In this document: positions 5,401 through 7,082 of the stretch, piece after piece | Position numbering within the stretch: position 1 is the stretch's first letter | How the letters are laid out: every line of letters begins with the position of its first letter | Assembly: GCA_009703545.1 (NCBI GenBank) | Contig: WLFX01000047.1 | Coordinates: 1 to 7,082, forward strand | Reading direction: 5' to 3' | Origin: Actinomycetota bacterium | Lineage (GTDB): Bacteria > Actinomycetota > Actinomycetes > Actinomycetales > Microbacteriaceae | DNA: 7,082 nt | The notes under the pieces: generated by a model | What the model saw: the letters and a program-made list of their open reading frames with translations, nothing else | Told to the model about the DNA's origin: nothing | The model's database searches: none | Position numbers and translations under genes: made by a program

Positions 5401-6067
5401 CGCGTCCGTTGCGGTCACGCCCGCGTCGGACAACCTCACGGAGTCGACCGCGGCGGTTAACACAGCGCTCGCGAGCGTCACGTTGCCGTCGGGAACCACA
5501 GCGACGGTCGGTGGTGTCGCCCAAGACCAGGTCGAGTCATTCCAGCAATTGGGCCTTGCCCTTCTCGCCGCAATCCTGATTGTGTACGTCGTGATGGTGG
5601 CCACCTTCCGATCGCTGCGTCAACCCCTGCTATTGCTCGTATCGATTCCTTTCGCTGCGACCGGCGCAATCGGGCTGCAGATCATCTCGGGAATCCCGCT
5701 CGGAATCTCGTCGCTCATCGGGTTGTTGATGCTCGTTGGAATCGTGGTCACGAACGCCATCGTTCTCATCGACCTCGTGAACCAGTATCGCGAGCGCGGG
5801 GGCTCGGTCATCGAATCGTTGCTCGACGGAACGAGCCGACGTGTTCGACCCGTTTTGATGACAGCGCTCGCGACCGTGTTCGCGCTTACGCCACTTGCGA
5901 CCGGAGTGACAGGAAGCGGCGGATTCATTTCGCAGCCTCTCGCGATTGTTGTGATCGGTGGTTTGTTGTCGTCAACGATCCTCACTCTTCTCGTTCTTCC
6001 CGCGCTCTACTCGCTCGTCGAAGGGCGCAAGGAACGCAAGGCGACGCGCCGGGCTCGTAAGGCCTAG
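2453..6067 (+). CDS. RND-superfamily (SwrC/AcrB-like) efflux permease with a large extracytoplasmic insertion
   Basis: This 1204-residue permease belongs to the AcrB/SwrC (ACR_tran, HAE-1-like) group, proton-driven exporters of drugs, lipopeptides or other amphiphiles. Approximate membrane helices are 11-33, 523-540, 545-563, 570-592, 619-637, 650-675, 705-730, 1033-1052, 1058-1078, 1085-1108, 1133-1150 and 1160-1186. Two large extracytoplasmic loops lie after helices 1 and 7, the usual duplicated layout. Helix 4 carries GRVVDDSIVVVENI with D586/D587, equivalent to the AcrB proton-relay aspartates. In helix 10 the AcrB lysine position is T1100 (IVVTNAIVL), as in Gram-positive SwrC-like pumps from memory. 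The cytoplasmic loop after helix 6 has a lysine run, and the C-terminus is strongly basic. Residues about 248-437 are an insertion; without it the length, about 1014, is normal. The GTG start fits the family N-terminus (MNRLAIFSLRNRAL). No membrane-fusion or outer-channel gene lies nearby. Confidence 0.96.
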   Translation: MNRLAIFSLRNRALIALVTVVVAIFGGIAMSLLKLELIPSITFPQLVVVTNYPGASPVIVEKEVSTPIETAIQGINGLESTTATSQNGLSQITAAFAYGTSLESAEQKVQLAINRISNLLPAGVEPQVIAGSFSDIPVLQMAVTSDLAPDQLNQVLKDIAVKELTKLEGVRDAAVFGANGEHIAIVPDDKELERRGLTTTDIQTALQTAGIRIGAGSVMSAKGELSIVSGTPLASLPDIRSVPVTIPYKPPTVKVPKVPDFPTISVSPRSAGTWSWDELNGGECIDNYDDADPSTNDAYQATYEVVDCADSHEAQLVRVGDLRTDAGIPIYPGDSAAGPVAMGECFASGIITASAYAAYPTLLTDVRYPTSQTQWNKGDTFYYCFAHTVPIADITGSVAGSRVNTIVPAAPAIPGSSATGSSAFGSSGAPTIPTTRSVTTIGELSRVSIQPDVITSISRVNGQPSLTLAITKRADANTVDVSRAVVSALPAITDLLGNGTEFTVVFNQAPFIEKSIDSLAVEGLLGLIFAIIVILVFLMSIRSTLVTAVSIPTSLLLTFIGMWASDFSLNILTIGAVTISIGRVVDDSIVVVENIKRHLSLGEERMDAIRTAVKEVATAVTASTITTVAVFLPLAFVGGLSGELFKPFAVTVTIALVASLFVSLTIVPVLAYWFLGDKKKKKLSTKPVREKNDYLQRGYRPIVRWTITHPLATMLIAILTLGGTLALAPLMKTNFVGGSGQSTITLTHSTPAGLTLMDRSAVAEDVEAKLLDYPGIETVQTSIGGGNGFAAFNGQAGNIIYQITISDAVDADLVRAEVTRDLKTITDTGEIVSAQGGAFGSQTIDITVKAPSEETLTAVTSAIAAAITESKAADSVTTSLDDTQSYISISINRKEAAKYALSEVLIGRTLSGLIAPSAIGQVVIDDVTMDLIVETKNSPDTLGELRNYKITTPLGATVLLSKVATIGIAKTAASRTTERGVLSASVAVTPASDNLTESTAAVNTALASVTLPSGTTATVGGVAQDQVESFQQLGLALLAAILIVYVVMVATFRSLRQPLLLLVSIPFAATGAIGLQIISGIPLGISSLIGLLMLVGIVVTNAIVLIDLVNQYRERGGSVIESLLDGTSRRVRPVLMTALATVFALTPLATGVTGSGGFISQPLAIVVIGGLLSSTILTLLVLPALYSLVEGRKERKATRRARKA
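3194..3763 (+). other. Inserted four-cysteine (Septum_form-like) extracytoplasmic domain inside the RND pump
   Basis: Residues about 248-437 of the permease interrupt a docking/porter-subdomain hairpin. The flanks (SVPVTIP and VTTIGELSRV) match the C-terminal repeat segment NYKITTPLGATVLLSKVATI, where only a short turn is present. The insert has three parts: a proline-rich arm (248-263), a compact core (about 273-386) and a Ser/Gly/Ala/Pro arm (about 404-435). The core shows WSWDEL then GEC284, VVDC308 with SHEAQLV just after it, YPGD, GEC345, and PTSQTQW then GD before C384. This order of GDC, V-x-C-x-x-x-H-x-A-x-V, Cys and W-x-x-GD-x-x-x-x-C resembles Septum_form-type (PF13845) extracytoplasmic domains of actinobacteria. 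The match is from memory and moderate. It lies outside the membrane by topology. It is continuous in frame with no inverted repeats at its ends, so it is a domain insertion and not a mobile element. Confidence 0.75.
3695..3739 (+). repeat. Three tandem GSSAx pentapeptides in the insert's C-terminal tether
   Basis: Residues 415-429 read as GSSAT, GSSAF and GSSGA in tandem. Codons differ between copies (GGA TCG TCC, GGC TCG TCG, GGT TCG TCT), so the repeat is kept at protein level and is not a recent DNA duplication. It is flanked by prolines and forms a flexible linker back into the pump. Confidence 0.6.
6064..6067. other. Shared CTAG palindrome carrying both convergent stop codons
   Basis: CTAG gives TAG on the plus strand (6065-6067) for the permease and TAG on the minus strand (6066-6064) for the XRE-cupin gene. 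The two genes therefore end in the same four bases, with no room for an intergenic terminator. Confidence 0.95.
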
Positions 6068-6648
6068 GGCGCCGGCGACAGCACCCACAACACCTCGGCG
6101 GGTTCGCTTGTTGAGGGGTTCCGCCATGTGTGTGGTTCGCGGCCACGGAAGGTCATCGCATCACCGGTAGCGAGGTTGTGCGTGGTGGGGCCGAGAACAA
6201 TCTCGAATTGTCCTTTAAGGACGTAGACGAATTCGATTTCGGTGTCGAGCGCATACAGTTCTTCTCCACCGGAACCCAGGGGGCTGACGATCGAGTGCAA
6301 GACCTCGATGTGGGTTTGCGAGCCCGGCGATAACAGGTATTCGCGGGCATCAATGCCACCAAAGTTGATCATGGCACCCTCGCCGGCGCGGACAATCGCG
6401 CTGGTGGGAGGCTCGAACAGTTCACCGACTCGAAGTCCCAAGGCCTCACACACCGCCACCAGCGACGCAACGGACGGAGAAACGTGGTCGCGCTCGAGCT
6501 TGCTCACGAATCCCTCCGTGAGCCCCGCAGCAGCGGCCACTTGCCCGAGCGTGAGTCCGCGGGCGAGCCGCGTTGCGCGAAGGCGTCCGCCGATGGGGAT
6601 TGCCTTATCACTCACCTGTTTTGCCGTGCGTCGGATGCTGCCGGCCAT
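6064..6648 (-). CDS. XRE-family transcriptional regulator with C-terminal cupin domain
   Basis: This 194-residue protein has an XRE/Cro-type helix-turn-helix at about 18-75 (GRLRATRLARGLTLGQVAAA, then GLTEGFVSKLERDHVSPS) and a cupin-2 barrel at about 110-190. The cupin is marked by EFVYVLKGQFEIVLG (139-153) and GDAMTFRGREPHTWRN (162-177). Such proteins are cytoplasmic one-component regulators that bind DNA through the N-terminus and sense a small ligand in the barrel. The first cupin motif lacks the usual histidine pair (GSGGEELY), although H173 in motif 2 is kept, so metal-dependent catalysis is unlikely. The ATG at 6646-6648 is preferred: family proteins start near here, and the upstream in-frame extension overlaps the cyclase gene without homology. 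Only a weak GGAG is visible upstream, so translation probably depends on the cyclase gene, which ends two bases before. The stop is TAG within the shared CTAG. It may regulate the cyclase unit or the convergent pump; the sequence does not decide. Confidence 0.93.
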   Translation of the reverse strand: MAGSIRRTAKQVSDKAIPIGGRLRATRLARGLTLGQVAAAAGLTEGFVSKLERDHVSPSVASLVAVCEALGLRVGELFEPPTSAIVRAGEGAMINFGGIDAREYLLSPGSQTHIEVLHSIVSPLGSGGEELYALDTEIEFVYVLKGQFEIVLGPTTHNLATGDAMTFRGREPHTWRNPSTSEPAEVLWVLSPAP

Positions 6649-6650
6649 GA

Positions 6651-7082
6651 TCAGCGGGTCTCCATGGCGACTGCTCGAACGGGCGCGCCGTCGATCCCGA
6701 CGAACTTCATCGGCAATAACGACACGAGCGGGTCGGCAAAGTCGACCGACTCGAGATTGCACAAATTTTCGCAGATGACGCCCTCAACGTTGGCAATCAA
6801 GTGGTGTGCGGGGAAACCCTCACCCGAGTGATCGGCGTCGGGCGTCTCGTCGATGTTGAGCGCATCGAGCCCAATCGTCCGCACACCGCGTTCAAGCAGG
6901 AATGACACGAGTCCGGCGTCAAGGAAGGGGTTATCGAAGTACGCCGGGTCGCCGTAGTGACGAGCCCAGCCAGTGTGAACGAGGACGATATCGCCAGCGC
7001 GAGCGGACTCGACTTCCGATCGAACGGAATCGAGAGTGATGCGCTCGCGAGCCTGGACGCCGTCGCAATGAAGGATGACGCC
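6651..7082 (-). CDS. Cyclase family protein (PF04199, kynurenine-formamidase-like), 5'-truncated by window edge
   Basis: The minus-strand frame is open from the right window edge to TGA at 6653-6651, giving the last 143 residues of a protein normally about 220-260 long. The visible part contains GDIVLVHTGWARHYGDPAYF, then GVRTIGLDALNIDETP, AHHLIANVEGVICENLCNL and the end block LLPMKFVGIDGAPVRAVAME. These are typical of metal-dependent hydrolases of the cyclase/kynurenine formamidase superfamily, which open amide, lactone or formyl bonds on small organic acids. The N-terminal metal-binding HxGTHxDxP motif would be in the missing part, so catalytic competence cannot be confirmed. The substrate cannot be assigned; kynurenine formamidase is only one option. 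The gene is immediately upstream of the XRE-cupin gene on the same strand with a two-base gap, so they form an operon and the regulator may sense this enzyme's substrate or product. A GTG at 6908 is an internal valine, not the start. Confidence 0.9.
   Translation of the reverse strand, partial: GVILHCDGVQARERITLDSVRSEVESARAGDIVLVHTGWARHYGDPAYFDNPFLDAGLVSFLLERGVRTIGLDALNIDETPDADHSGEGFPAHHLIANVEGVICENLCNLESVDFADPLVSLLPMKFVGIDGAPVRAVAMETR

Noticed and set aside
6649..6762. N-terminal extension of the XRE-cupin gene
   Set aside because: The extra 38 residues are arginine-rich shadow translation of the cyclase gene end and have no homology to XRE proteins.
1..7082. tRNA, rRNA, CRISPR, insertion sequences, attachment sites, prophage
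   Set aside because: No cloverleaf-like segments, regularly spaced repeats, transposase or integrase motifs, or long terminal repeats were seen on either strand.

Overview
This window looks like chromosomal DNA from an actinobacterium, most likely a streamlined Micrococcales/Microbacteriaceae-type organism. The evidence is indirect. GC is moderately high (a little under 60 percent by eye), GTG starts are common, purM is convergent with a DUF3073 gene as in many actinobacteria, and an AcrB-family pump of the Gram-positive SwrC type is present. Genes are packed very tightly: four of the six gene junctions overlap, and no gene-free stretch exceeds about 100 bases. I see no tRNA, rRNA, CRISPR array, insertion sequence or convincing intrinsic terminator.

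Layout from left to right. (1) The C-terminal four fifths of purM (purine biosynthesis) on the plus strand runs 13 bases into a convergent small DUF3073 gene. (2) A minus-strand pair of crcB/fluC fluoride-channel genes follows. They are joined by an ATGA overlap, and each is 125 codons with the starts preferred here. (3) A 98-base divergent intergenic region separates crcB from a plus-strand two-gene unit. (4) That unit is a stand-alone TipAS-type drug-binding domain protein, then a GTGA overlap, then a 1204-residue RND-superfamily efflux permease. (5) The pump gene converges with an XRE-cupin regulator, and both stop codons lie inside one CTAG palindrome. (6) Two bases upstream of the regulator, on the same minus strand, ends a PF04199-type cyclase (kynurenine-formamidase-like) gene that is cut by the window edge.

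The most unusual element is inside the pump. In the extracytoplasmic part of its N-terminal half, a tight turn that is present in the C-terminal half is replaced by about 190 residues. The insert has a compact four-cysteine core resembling the actinobacterial Septum_form-type extracytoplasmic domain, tethered by a proline-rich arm on one side and a Ser/Gly/Ala/Pro arm on the other. These are the only cysteines in the whole protein. Together with the coupled TipAS-like protein this suggests a two-gene system: a cytoplasmic ligand-binding protein plus a pump carrying its own extracellular domain. That functional link is inference. The fluoride-channel pair appears to be an obligate heterodimer of opposite membrane topology. 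The XRE-cupin and cyclase genes look like a separate small metabolic operon.
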